Of a stretch of 64,000 nt of DNA, positions 51,928 through 59,474 are shown piece by piece; within the stretch, counting starts at the first letter, position 1; every line of letters starts with the position of its first letter. The position numbers and the translations under genes were made by a program. Source of the stretch: Methylobacterium sp. J-048 (lineage in GTDB: Bacteria; Pseudomonadota; Alphaproteobacteria; Rhizobiales; Beijerinckiaceae); assembly GCF_022829515.1 (NCBI RefSeq), contig NZ_JAKSYL010000100.1, positions 59,612 through 123,611 of the forward strand, given 5' to 3'. The notes below the pieces were generated by a model that had not been told where the DNA came from, searched no databases, and worked only from the letters and a program-made list of their open reading frames with translations.

Positions 51928-53190
51928 GTGGCCTGGGCCCCTCCCCCCCTCGCGATCCAATGGATCGGCCCGCTCTGGGCCGGGCTGTCGGCCCTGGTGC
52001 TCGCCGCCGTCGGCACGGTCGCGTTCGGGCCCGTGCCGGGCGTCGCCGCGCTCGCGGCCCTCGGTTTCGCGGCCAGCTGGGGGGCGAGCTGGGCCTCGGT
52101 GACGCTGAGCCGCCGCTGCGTAAGTCTGGTGGCCCCGGCCCTCCCGGCGACCGCGCCTGCGGAGCCGGCCCCGGGGGACCGGCCGGCCGATGCCGCCCCG
52201 CAGGATGCGGCGGGACGCGGGGAGGCCCGGGGCGAGGTCCCGGCCGAGATTCCCGCAGCCCTGGCCGCCCTGGCCGAGCACCTCGCGGTCTACGATCGCC
52301 TGTTCGAGCGCGCCGCCAGCGACACGGCCTCGGTCACCACCGAGACCGAGGCCGCCGCCTACGACATCATGACCAGCCTGCGCGCGGTCGACGGCGCGAT
52401 GAGCGAGCTGCTGGCCTTCCTCGACCTGTCCGGCTCCAACGCCCGGGTGGTGGAGATCGTCGACCAGACCGACGAGCAGCTCACCGAGAACCGCCGCCTG
52501 ATCGGCGACTTCCTGGTTCGGCGCGACCAGGACGTGGTGGAGTGCCGGCAGCGCCTCGACGAGCTCGACCTCGCGACCGCGCAGCTGACGCGGGCGACCG
52601 AGGGCGTGCAGACCATCGCCCGCCAGACCAACCTGCTCGCCTTGAACGCGACGATCGAGGCGGCCCGGGCCGAGAAGGCCGGGGCTGGCTTCGCCGTGGT
52701 GGCCAAGGAGGTCAAGGAACTCTCGAACGCCTCGGCCGACACCGCGACCCGGATCGCCCAGGATCTCGCGGCCCTGCGCGAATCCATCCGGGAGAACTTC
52801 GCTACCCTGGTCAACGACCGCGTCGAGGGCGAGCGCGGGGAGCTGATGAAGATCGCGTCGGCGATCGCCGGCCTGACGGAGAACATGGAGCGTCTGGTCG
52901 CCCATCAGCGGGACACGCTGGTGAAAGTCCAAGAGGAGAGTGCCCGGATCGCGCAGCCGATCGTCCGGCTCATCGGCTCGATCCAGTTTCAGGACGTCAC
53001 GCGACAGCGTCTGCAACATCTCGAAAGCATCTTTGCCGCAGCACGGACGCATCTCCACGCGCTGGATCTATCGAATCTCTTGACGAAATCTTGGCCCGAC
53101 GTTAAGTCTTTCGCAGAAATCGCCCTCTCAGAAGGCCCATCTCCTCCGAGAAATAATGTAAATAACAATAATGATATCGAGTTATTTTAG
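51928..53190 (+). CDS. Membrane-anchored MCP-like receptor
   Basis: A 420-residue receptor. Two adjacent N-terminal hydrophobic segments (residues 15-65, [19 protein letters not shown] and [18 protein letters not shown]) leave almost no periplasmic domain, so sensing must be cytoplasmic or membrane-based. An Ala/Pro-rich linker follows. The signalling hairpin tip is [20 protein letters not shown] (about 230-250). The C-terminus is a Asn-rich tail (NNVNNNND) in AT-rich sequence. GTG 51928 has CGGAG upstream. It is the last gene of the che operon. Confidence 0.9.
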   Translation: MAWAPPPLAIQWIGPLWAGLSALVLAAVGTVAFGPVPGVAALAALGFAASWGASWASVTLSRRCVSLVAPALPATAPAEPAPGDRPADAAPQDAAGRGEARGEVPAEIPAALAALAEHLAVYDRLFERAASDTASVTTETEAAAYDIMTSLRAVDGAMSELLAFLDLSGSNARVVEIVDQTDEQLTENRRLIGDFLVRRDQDVVECRQRLDELDLATAQLTRATEGVQTIARQTNLLALNATIEAARAEKAGAGFAVVAKEVKELSNASADTATRIAQDLAALRESIRENFATLVNDRVEGERGELMKIASAIAGLTENMERLVAHQRDTLVKVQEESARIAQPIVRLIGSIQFQDVTRQRLQHLESIFAAARTHLHALDLSNLLTKSWPDVKSFAEIALSEGPSPPRNNVNNNNDIELF

Positions 53191-53226
53191 GATACATTGA
53201 TATATCTATACTTGTTGAGTGCATTT

Positions 53227-53242
53227 ATCCCGTTGACGGGAT
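53227..53242 (+). promoter_or_regulatory. Short dyad upstream of stressosome module
   Basis: ATCCCGT-TG-ACGGGAT lies in the 95-bp AT-rich gap between the che operon and the receiver gene at 53286. It could be an operator or weak terminator. The flanking AT-rich block may hold a promoter separating the two modules. Confidence 0.4.
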
Positions 53243-53285
53243 CTGTGATGCACGTTTTCAGCGCTTCCAGCAGGAGGATTGATCC

Positions 53286-53669
53286 ATGGCATCGGTCCTA
53301 CTGACGGATGACGTGCCGGTCGTGCGGATGACGGTCCGGCGGTTTCTCGAGCGGGGCCAGCACACGGTCCTGGAATGCGCCTCGGCGGCAGAGGCGGAGG
53401 CGCTGTTGAGCAGCCGGCCGTTCGACATCCTGGTCACCGACCTGTGGATGCCCGGACGGGACGGCCTGACGCTGATCGGCTGGGTCAAGGCGAACAGGCC
53501 CGGCTTGCCCATCATCGCGATCACCGGGGGGGCCCCGCGGGCGCCGCAGCTCTTCTCGATGGAGGAGGCCGCGCGCGTCGGGGCCGACCGCGTGCTCATG
53601 AAGCCGGTCGGCATGCAGGAGCTCCTGGCCGCAATCTCCGCCCTCGCCCCAGCGGCCGCCAGGGAGTGA
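53286..53669 (+). CDS. CheY-like receiver heading the stressosome module
   Basis: A 127-residue single receiver. Acidic pair D8/D9, phosphoacceptor Asp52 (LVTDLWMPGRDGL), switch Thr in AITGG and Lys in LMKPVGM are all present. AGGAGG eight bases upstream is the strongest ribosome-binding site in the region, fitting the first gene of an operon. No output domain is present. The histidine kinase at the other end of this operon (56349) is its most likely phosphodonor, inferred from gene order. Confidence 0.93.
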   Translation: MASVLLTDDVPVVRMTVRRFLERGQHTVLECASAAEAEALLSSRPFDILVTDLWMPGRDGLTLIGWVKANRPGLPIIAITGGAPRAPQLFSMEEAARVGADRVLMKPVGMQELLAAISALAPAAARE

Positions 53670-53677
53670 CCGAATCT

Positions 53678-54529
53678 ATGCACGGCATCGGACGAATCCT
53701 TCTCCAGAACAGGGCGGGCGTGCTCGATGCCTGGCTCGCACGCCTGCGCGACACCGCGCCGAAGGCGCAGCCGGCCTCGCTGCAGCTGCTCAAGCTGGAG
53801 CTGGGCACGCTGGTCGAGAAGCTGACGGCCTACTTCCTCGCGGGCGATGGCGACGGCGCCAAGCCCGCGTTCAGATCCGTCGAGGAACAGGCCGCCACGA
53901 TCAGCGCCGCCTGCGCCCGCGACGGCCTGACACCGATGGAGACCGCCACGCTCATCCTGTCGCTGAAGGCGGTCGCGGGCGAGCTGCTCGATCGCGAGAC
54001 CACCGCCAAGGCGACCGAACTCTACAGGATGCGCACCGCCCTCGATGCGGTGGTCGACAAGCTGGCTCTCATCACCTTCGCGACCTTCGTCGAGACCCGC
54101 GAGGAGATCATCAAGCGCCAGGGTCGGGCGCTCCTCGACCTGGCGACCCCGGCCCTGCCGATCTGGCGCCACATCATCCTGATGCCGCTCGTCGGGATCA
54201 TCGACACGCAGCGGGCCCGGCAGGTGATGGAATGGCTGCTGGAGGCGCTCGCCCGCGAGGAGGCGCATATCGCGATCCTCGACGTGACCGGCGTGCCGCT
54301 GATCGACAGCCGCGTCGCCCTGCACCTGACCAAGACCGTCGAAGCCGCGCGCCTGCTCGGCTCCCGGGTGATCGTGACCGGCATCAGTCCGGATGCGGCC
54401 CAGACGCTTGTGAAGCTCGACGTCGACCTGTCGAGCATGATCACCCGGGGGACCCTGCGGGCCGGACTGGCCGAGGCCTTCCGGCTCCTCGGCCAGCAGT
54501 CCAAGGACACGCTCGAGACGAGCTTTTGA
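53678..54529 (+). CDS. rsbR: RsbR-type stressosome sensor (RsbRD_N + STAS)
   Basis: A 283-residue stressosome core protein. Residues 1-140 form an all-helical RsbRD_N-like sensor (ILLQNRAGVLDAWLARL and ETATLILSLKAVAGELL). Residues 157-275 are STAS (PALPIWRHIILMPLVGIID, LDVTGVPLIDSRVALHL). The phospho-acceptor position in IDS is Ser211 rather than the usual Thr, with a second candidate Thr243 in AAQTLV. It should assemble with RsbS into a sensing complex phosphorylated by RsbT. ATG 53678 has AGGGAG upstream; GTG 53666 overlaps the receiver gene. Its stop overlaps rsbS (TGATG). Confidence 0.9.
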   Translation: MHGIGRILLQNRAGVLDAWLARLRDTAPKAQPASLQLLKLELGTLVEKLTAYFLAGDGDGAKPAFRSVEEQAATISAACARDGLTPMETATLILSLKAVAGELLDRETTAKATELYRMRTALDAVVDKLALITFATFVETREEIIKRQGRALLDLATPALPIWRHIILMPLVGIIDTQRARQVMEWLLEALAREEAHIAILDVTGVPLIDSRVALHLTKTVEAARLLGSRVIVTGISPDAAQTLVKLDVDLSSMITRGTLRAGLAEAFRLLGQQSKDTLETSF

Positions 54530-54918
54530 TGCGCGTCCCCATCCTCCGGCTCGGCCGCGTCCTCCTGACCTCCCTGCCGGCCGACCTGACCGACCAGCAG
54601 GTGATGGACCTCCAGATCGACGCCCTCGCGCTGATCCAGGCCGGAAAGGCCGACGGCCTCGTGATCGACATCACGGCCGCGGACGTCGTCGATTCCTACA
54701 TGGCCCGGATCCTCTCGGAGACGGCCAAGATGGTGACGATCATGGGCGGCGTGGCGGTCCTGGCCGGGATGCAGCCCGCCGTGGCCCTGACCCTCGTGGA
54801 GATGGGCCGGGGCATGATCGACATGGAGACCGCCTTCGATCTCGAAGGCGGCGTGGCCAAGGTCGGTCGGATGGTGGCTGCCCGCGGAGGTCGCCATGAC
54901 GAAGTCCCGACCGCCTGA
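54529..54918 (+). CDS. rsbS: RsbS-type stressosome scaffold (single STAS domain)
   Basis: A 129-residue STAS protein. RVPILRLGRVLLTSLPADL opens the fold. The phospho-Ser site is Ser56 in ADVVDSYMARIL, matching Ser59 of Bacillus RsbS. LAGMQPAVALTLVEMG and a short C-terminal helix complete it. RsbS holds RsbT in the unstressed state and releases it when phosphorylated. It overlaps rsbR upstream and rsbT downstream by 23 bp. Confidence 0.93.
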   Translation: MRVPILRLGRVLLTSLPADLTDQQVMDLQIDALALIQAGKADGLVIDITAADVVDSYMARILSETAKMVTIMGGVAVLAGMQPAVALTLVEMGRGMIDMETAFDLEGGVAKVGRMVAARGGRHDEVPTA

Positions 54919-55351
54919 TCGCTCGGAACCGGACCCGGGAGCGTCCGGCACCGCGACGCGCGCGGTCGTCGACATCCGGGTCCAGGGCGACATCCTGCAG
55001 GCCCGCCAGGCGAGCCGCGCCGCCGCCGCCGCGATCGGGTTCGGCACCGTCGATCAGACTCGCCTGGCCACGGTCGTCTCCGAGCTCACCCGCAACACCC
55101 TGACCTATGCCGGCGGCGGCGAGTGCCGCGTGCTGACCCGGCTGACGGCCCAGGAGCGGAGCATCGTGATCGAGGTCGAGGACCAGGGCCCCGGCATCGC
55201 CGACGTCGGCGGCGCGATGACGCGCGGATACTCCACCGGGGGCGGCCTCGGCCTCGGCCTCGCCGCCGTGCACAAGCTGATGGACGCCATGACCATCGAG
55301 ACCCGTCCGGGCCGCACCCTGGTCCGGGCCGGCATGACGAGGCGCCGATGA
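54896..55351 (+). CDS. rsbT: RsbT-type serine/threonine kinase
   Basis: A 151-residue GHKL kinase. The N-box is VVSELTRNTLTYAGGG, G1 is VEDQGPGIAD and G2 is GGGLGLGLAAVHKLMD. The N-terminal 20 residues are polar and not conserved. It should phosphorylate RsbR and RsbS, then leave the stressosome and activate a downstream partner. GGAGG precedes the ATG inside rsbS, so translation is coupled. The next gene overlaps by ATGA. Confidence 0.93.
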   Translation: MTKSRPPDRSEPDPGASGTATRAVVDIRVQGDILQARQASRAAAAAIGFGTVDQTRLATVVSELTRNTLTYAGGGECRVLTRLTAQERSIVIEVEDQGPGIADVGGAMTRGYSTGGGLGLGLAAVHKLMDAMTIETRPGRTLVRAGMTRRR

Positions 55352-55761
55352 GTCCGGAACCGGACGTGGTGACCGTCAACGTGACGCGCGAGATCGACGC
55401 CGCCGAGGCGCGGCAGGAGGCGCGGCGGCTCGCCCTGCGCCACGGCTTCACCACGGTGCGGGCGCATGGCCTCGCGACGGCGGTCTCCGAACTCGCCATG
55501 AATCTCGTCCTTCACACCGAGCGCGGCGGGCTGATCCGCCTGACCGCGCAGGATGCGACCGGGGCGGCCATGATTGAGCTCGTCGCCGAGGATGACGGCC
55601 CCGGGATCCCCGATCTCGCGCTGGCCATGGAGGACGGCTTCTCGACCCGCGGCGGCCTGGGCTGCGGTCTCCCGGGGACGCGCCGGCTGGTCGACGCCTT
55701 CGCGATCACCTCCCATGTCGGGAAAGGGACCCGCATCGTCTGCCTGGTGCGGCGGCCATGA
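55348..55761 (+). CDS. Second RsbT/RsbW-like GHKL ATPase
   Basis: A 137-residue GHKL protein related to rsbT. N-box is AVSELAMNLVLHTERGG, G1 is AEDDGPGIPD and the lid/G2 reads RGGLGCGLPGTRRLVDA, with Cys and Pro in place of the usual Leu. It may be an anti-sigma-type kinase or a second output switch protein. Bacillus modules have one RsbT and one RsbW, but no sigma factor gene is visible here. ATGA overlaps on both sides show it belongs to the operon. Confidence 0.88.
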   Translation: MSPEPDVVTVNVTREIDAAEARQEARRLALRHGFTTVRAHGLATAVSELAMNLVLHTERGGLIRLTAQDATGAAMIELVAEDDGPGIPDLALAMEDGFSTRGGLGCGLPGTRRLVDAFAITSHVGKGTRIVCLVRRP

Positions 55762-56342
55762 TCCCGAGCCCCGCCATCGCCGCGGCGACCCGGGCCTATC
55801 CCGGCGAGACCGTGTGCGGCGACATGGTCGCCTGGTGGCAGGAGCGGGACGCGACCCTCGCCTGCATCGTCGACGGCCTGGGCCACGGGCCGGAGGCCCA
55901 CCATGCCGCCCGGAGCCTGCTCGCAGTGGTCGAGGGGCAGGCGGGGCACGAGCCGACGCAGCGGCTCGCCACCGCCGACAAGGCCATGCGCCACACCCGC
56001 GGCGCCGCGGCGGCTTTGGTGCGGATCGACTCCGAGGCTCGAACCGTCACGGCGGCGGCGGTCGGCAACATCCAGGGGGCGCTGTTCTCCGCCCGGACGC
56101 TCCGGTTCGACGGCATGCCGGGGATCGTCGGGGCGGGCCTGCGCCCGCTCAAGCCCCTCGTCCTGCCGTTCGCCGCCGGCGACATCCTGGTCCTGTGGAC
56201 CGACGGTCTGCGGCCGGTGGATCTGGAAGCCGATCCGCCGGCGCTTCGCGGCGATCCCGCGCGCCTCGCCGCCGACCTGATGGCCAGCCACGGACGCCGG
56301 AGCGACGATTGCGGCGTCCTCTGCGTCGCGTTCGGCGCGTGA
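55758..56342 (+). CDS. RsbX-like PP2C/SpoIIE phosphatase
   Basis: A 194-residue minimal PP2C-type phosphatase. Metal motifs are GETVCGDMVAWW, CIVDGLGHGPEAHHAA, DILVLWTDGLRPVDL and the final SDDCGVLCVAFG. There is no sensor domain, as in RsbX, which dephosphorylates RsbR and RsbS to reset the stressosome. It overlaps the upstream ATPase gene by ATGA. RsbU is also possible, but the short length and missing RsbT-binding domain favour RsbX. Confidence 0.9.
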   Translation: MIPSPAIAAATRAYPGETVCGDMVAWWQERDATLACIVDGLGHGPEAHHAARSLLAVVEGQAGHEPTQRLATADKAMRHTRGAAAALVRIDSEARTVTAAAVGNIQGALFSARTLRFDGMPGIVGAGLRPLKPLVLPFAAGDILVLWTDGLRPVDLEADPPALRGDPARLAADLMASHGRRSDDCGVLCVAFGA

Positions 56343-56348
56343 CGCCGC

Positions 56349-57359
56349 ATGAACAGCCTCCTGCAGCGCTACACCGCCGGCATGGCGCACTACGTCGCCA
56401 CGGCGGCCGAGGCGCCGCTCCTCGACATTGAGGAACTCGGTCGCCTGGCGATCACCGACGACATCTCCCTCGACGAGATCGCCGGGCTGCATGAGGGCGC
56501 GGCGCTGGCGCTGACCGACCAGGGCGTACCGATCAACCAGCCGGAGATTGTCCGGCGCATGTCGGCCTGCCTGAGCGCCCTGATGGTCTCGGCGGCGGTG
56601 GCCTACCGCACCAAGATCGACCTGCTCGAACAGCATCGGCAGCAGGAGCGCGACCGGACCGAGCGGAACCGGCAGCGCCTGGAGACGCTCGGCCAGTTCG
56701 TCGGCTCGGTGGCGCACGAGCTCAACAACCTGCTCCAGCCCGTGCGCGGGATGACCGAGATCATGCTGGCCGACCTCGCCGAGGGGCGGCCGCCCGAGCG
56801 CGCCGACCTCGAGACCGTGGAGGCCTGTGCGATCCAGGCGGTCGGCGTCATCCAGGGCATCCTGGCCTATGTCCGGCGCGAGACGATCGCGCCCCAGAGC
56901 CTCGCCTTCGGGGCCGCCGTGGCGACCGCCTGTACCTTCATCCGGCCGATGCTGCGCGAGCCGTTCGAGGTCGTGATCCACGACCAGGACACCGCGGTCC
57001 TGGCCCTCCAGAGCGAGCTGACCCAGATCCTGCTGAACCTGCTCCAGAACGCCGTGCAGGCCGGGGCGACGCGCATGCGGGTCGAGGTCGACCGGATCGG
57101 CGGCGACTGGGCGGGCGGCGCCGGAGCGCGAGCGTGGATGCGGCTCCGGGTGATCGACGATGGCCAGGGCATGTCCGCCGCCGTCGCGGCCCACGCGTTC
57201 GATCCGTATTTCACCACCAAGGCGACCGGCCAGGGCACCGGCCTCGGGCTCGCGATCGTCAGGAGCATCGTGGTCGGCTGGTCGGGCGACCTGCAGCTCG
57301 AATCGGAGCCGGGCCACGGAACCACCGTCACCCTGCTGCTGCCGGTCTCCGTCGGCTGA
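56349..57359 (+). CDS. Histidine kinase with RsbU_N-like N-terminal domain
   Basis: A 336-residue soluble kinase. Residues 1-90 are helical (LLQRYTAGMAHYVATAAEAP, LGRLAITDDISLDEIAGLHE), resembling the RsbT-binding domain of RsbU. The dimerisation helix has phospho-His123 in GSVAHELNNLLQP. ATPase motifs are LTQILLNLLQNAVQAG, IDDGQGM, DPYFTTKATGQGTGLGLAIV. In Bacillus RsbT activates RsbU through this kind of domain. Here the phosphatase is replaced by a kinase, so RsbT may control a two-component output. It is the last gene of the stressosome operon. Confidence 0.88.
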   Translation: MNSLLQRYTAGMAHYVATAAEAPLLDIEELGRLAITDDISLDEIAGLHEGAALALTDQGVPINQPEIVRRMSACLSALMVSAAVAYRTKIDLLEQHRQQERDRTERNRQRLETLGQFVGSVAHELNNLLQPVRGMTEIMLADLAEGRPPERADLETVEACAIQAVGVIQGILAYVRRETIAPQSLAFGAAVATACTFIRPMLREPFEVVIHDQDTAVLALQSELTQILLNLLQNAVQAGATRMRVEVDRIGGDWAGGAGARAWMRLRVIDDGQGMSAAVAAHAFDPYFTTKATGQGTGLGLAIVRSIVVGWSGDLQLESEPGHGTTVTLLLPVSVG

Positions 57360-57517
57360 CGCGATCCGGGCGGGCGCGGTAAGGCCGTGTCGGCATTGAC
57401 CTTTCCGGAATCGATCAACAGCCCTCCACCGCAATCGCGGTCCGTGGCCGCGAACGGGTTGAACCCCGGCGGCATCCGCGCTTTGTTCTCCATATGTTCC
57501 AGCAGGACGGATTGGCA

Positions 57518-57739
57518 ATGCGCGCAACCCCGCACGAACCGCCCGCGGAGATTCCGCTCAGCGAAGCCGAGGCGATCGCATTGGCCTATCATCGCGCCGC
57601 GCGGGGTGACGCCTGGAACGCACTGGTCGCGGCGATCACGGACGCGCTGACCGATCTCGGCGAGGTCGAACGGCGCGCGGCGCAGCAGAGCCGGCTGATC
57701 TCCCGCGGCTATGCCCGCTGCCGGACGGGGGCGAACTGA
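57518..57739 (+). CDS. Small hypothetical protein
   Basis: A 73-residue soluble, helical, Ala-rich protein (MRATPHEPP start, SEAEAIALAYHRAARGDAW middle). ATG 57518 has AGGACGG upstream; ATG 57494 is in frame without a site. No family recognised. It lies 158 bp after the stressosome kinase in the same direction, probably with its own promoter. Confidence 0.55.
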   Translation: MRATPHEPPAEIPLSEAEAIALAYHRAARGDAWNALVAAITDALTDLGEVERRAAQQSRLISRGYARCRTGAN

Positions 57740-57842
57740 GCGTGACCGGTCCGGCGGCGCCCCTTGCAGCGGGTCGCAACTTCTGGTAATAATTCCTTCT
57801 GTATGAAAATAAGCTTGACCTCGCCCGTGATGGGAGCCAGCC

Positions 57843-58064
57843 ATGGGCGACATCAACGATGAACGGCGTCGCCTCTCGGCGACGTGGCTTAACACGATCG
57901 CGTCCGGCGTGGTCTCCGCCGGCTCGTGCGGCTCGCTGCTGGCCTACAGCTTCGGCCCCCGGCCCGGCATCAGCGGGCTTCAGGTCCTGGTGGTCTCGAC
58001 CTGCGCGCTGGGCCTCGGCGCGACGCTCCACCTCCTGGCCCGCGCGCTCCTCAGCAACCGTTGA
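57843..58064 (+). CDS. Small membrane protein
   Basis: A 73-residue protein with a short polar N-terminus (MGDINDERRRLSATW) and two membrane helices (IASGVVSAGSCGSLLAYSFG and LVVSTCALGLGATLHLLARA). GGGAG precedes the ATG. Not recognised as a named family. It is preceded by an AT-rich promoter-like stretch (57780-57830). Confidence 0.65.
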   Translation: MGDINDERRRLSATWLNTIASGVVSAGSCGSLLAYSFGPRPGISGLQVLVVSTCALGLGATLHLLARALLSNR

Positions 58065-58139
58065 CGTGACGCCGCCGGCAGGGTCTTGGAGGCCGAATCC
58101 GTATAAGACCCCGACGACCCTGCCGATCCGGAACCCGCC

Positions 58140-58595
58140 ATGACGCCGGCCGAGCGCGATCGCTTCGAGAAGTGCCTGGCCCTGGCGGCCCGGGGCGCGA
58201 CCGCGGGCGAGCGGGACGCAGCGCGGGCCGCCGCCGAGCGCATCGCGGCGGGGGCCGGCCTGACGCTGGCCGAGGCGACCGCGTCCTTGACCGCCTCCCT
58301 GGGCGGTTCGCGGCCTTCTGCGGATTCGGAGCCTCCGCGCCAGCCGCCGCAATCCCCGCGGCGTCCCTTCGCCTGGGCGCAGCCGAAGGAGCCGGTGAAG
58401 CCGATCACCGCCGAAGAATTGCGGCGCCAGAAGGCCGAGACGGACGCTTGGAAGAAGCGCGCCTCCGCCTCGGCCGAGCTCAAACGAAAGCGGGAACGGG
58501 CCGAGCAGGAGGCCTATGCGGCCCAGCAACGTGCCGAGCAGGCGGAGCGCGACCGGGAATGGGCCGCCGCGCGGGCACGCCGGACGGCGCCCTGA
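58140..58595 (+). CDS. Hypothetical protein with charged coiled-coil C-terminus
   Basis: A 151-residue soluble protein. Residues 1-60 form an Ala-rich helical domain (AERDRFEKCLALAARGATAG). A Pro-rich linker (about 64-85) leads to a highly charged helix (AELKRKRERAEQEAYAAQQR and following). The N-terminal part resembles domains seen in small DUF2786-like proteins, but that is weak. No operon partner. It ends convergently with the CsbD cluster. Confidence 0.65.
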   Translation: MTPAERDRFEKCLALAARGATAGERDAARAAAERIAAGAGLTLAEATASLTASLGGSRPSADSEPPRQPPQSPRRPFAWAQPKEPVKPITAEELRRQKAETDAWKKRASASAELKRKRERAEQEAYAAQQRAEQAERDREWAAARARRTAP

Positions 58596-58739
58596 TCTTC
58601 GGCCTTCCGCCGCGCGTCAGGGGGGGTGATCGTCGGCCCCGTCGCGCGCGGCACAGGAGGCCGCAGAGCGGCGGCGAGACCCGCCGAAACCCGCCCCGCC
58701 CGTATGGTGACGAGGCCGGGCGTCGATCGGGTGTCGCGA

Positions 58740-59123
58740 TCAGCGGCCGCGGCGGGTGAGCCAGCCGGCCGCGAAGGCCAGCGCTGCGATGCCGAGCAGG
58801 GTGCTGGTGCGGTTGGAGTCGGCGTAGCGGACGGCCTGACGCCCGTAGGTCTCGCCGCGGCTGCGAACCTCGCGGGCGTAGCGGCGGCCGTCGTCGATCA
58901 GGTGGTCGGCGCGCTCGGAGGCAACGTGAGCCAGGTGGCGGCCATCCTCGGCGAGATCCTCGGCCCGGTCGCGGGCGCGGCCGTAGACGTATTGCGCGCC
59001 GCCGGCCACCTGGTTCACGGCGCCGCGGACCTGCCGGCCCGGATCGCCGGTGATGCCGCCGAGGGTGGTCTGGGCCCGGCCCTTCACGTGACGGGACGCG
59101 CCCTCGATCTGGTCGCGGTTCAT
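58740..59123 (-). CDS. CsbD-like stress protein with C-terminal membrane helix
   Basis: A 127-residue protein. The N-terminus (MNRDQIEGASRHVKGRAQTT, LGGITGDPGRQVRG) matches CsbD. A charged helix follows, then a final membrane segment (TSTLLGIAALAFAAGWLTRRG). CsbD proteins are abundant general-stress proteins of unclear function. It is the last of five minus-strand genes of this kind (58740-61018). Confidence 0.85.
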   Translation of the reverse strand: MNRDQIEGASRHVKGRAQTTLGGITGDPGRQVRGAVNQVAGGAQYVYGRARDRAEDLAEDGRHLAHVASERADHLIDDGRRYAREVRSRGETYGRQAVRYADSNRTSTLLGIAALAFAAGWLTRRGR

Positions 59124-59187
59124 GCTGCTCTCCTGGTTTTGCGGTTGCTCGGGACGGGACCGGCCCTGCCGGCCCCGCCGAACGGGT

Positions 59188-59391
59188 TCAGCTCCGGCCG
59201 GTGACCTTGTCGGCCAGGGTCTTGGCGCCGTCCTTGACGTCGCCCACGGTCTTCTGCGCCTCGCCCTTGAGCTCCTGCGCCTTGCCCTCGGCCACGAGCT
59301 TGTCGTTGCCCGTCACATTGCCGGCGGCCTGCTTGACGTTGCCCACGGCCTCGTTGGCCAGACCCTTGATCTTGTCGGTGGTGCTGCTCAT
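59188..59391 (-). CDS. CsbD family protein
   Basis: A 67-residue hydrophilic, Lys/Glu-rich protein: STTDKIKGLANEAVGNVKQA, AGNVTGNDKLVAEGKAQELK and a final AQKTVGDVKDGAKTLADKV. This is the standard CsbD/YjbJ form, often induced by stress through sigma EcfG in Hyphomicrobiales. GGAGAG precedes the ATG. It lies 64 bp upstream of the next CsbD-like gene. Confidence 0.93.
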   Translation of the reverse strand: MSSTTDKIKGLANEAVGNVKQAAGNVTGNDKLVAEGKAQELKGEAQKTVGDVKDGAKTLADKVTGRS

Positions 59392-59474
59392 CGAAACTCT
59401 CCTTCAGCGTTGCGCGATGGCCGGCGGATGCCGGTCGGATGGGGTCCCCGCCGGTGGGCGGGGACCGACGGGGA

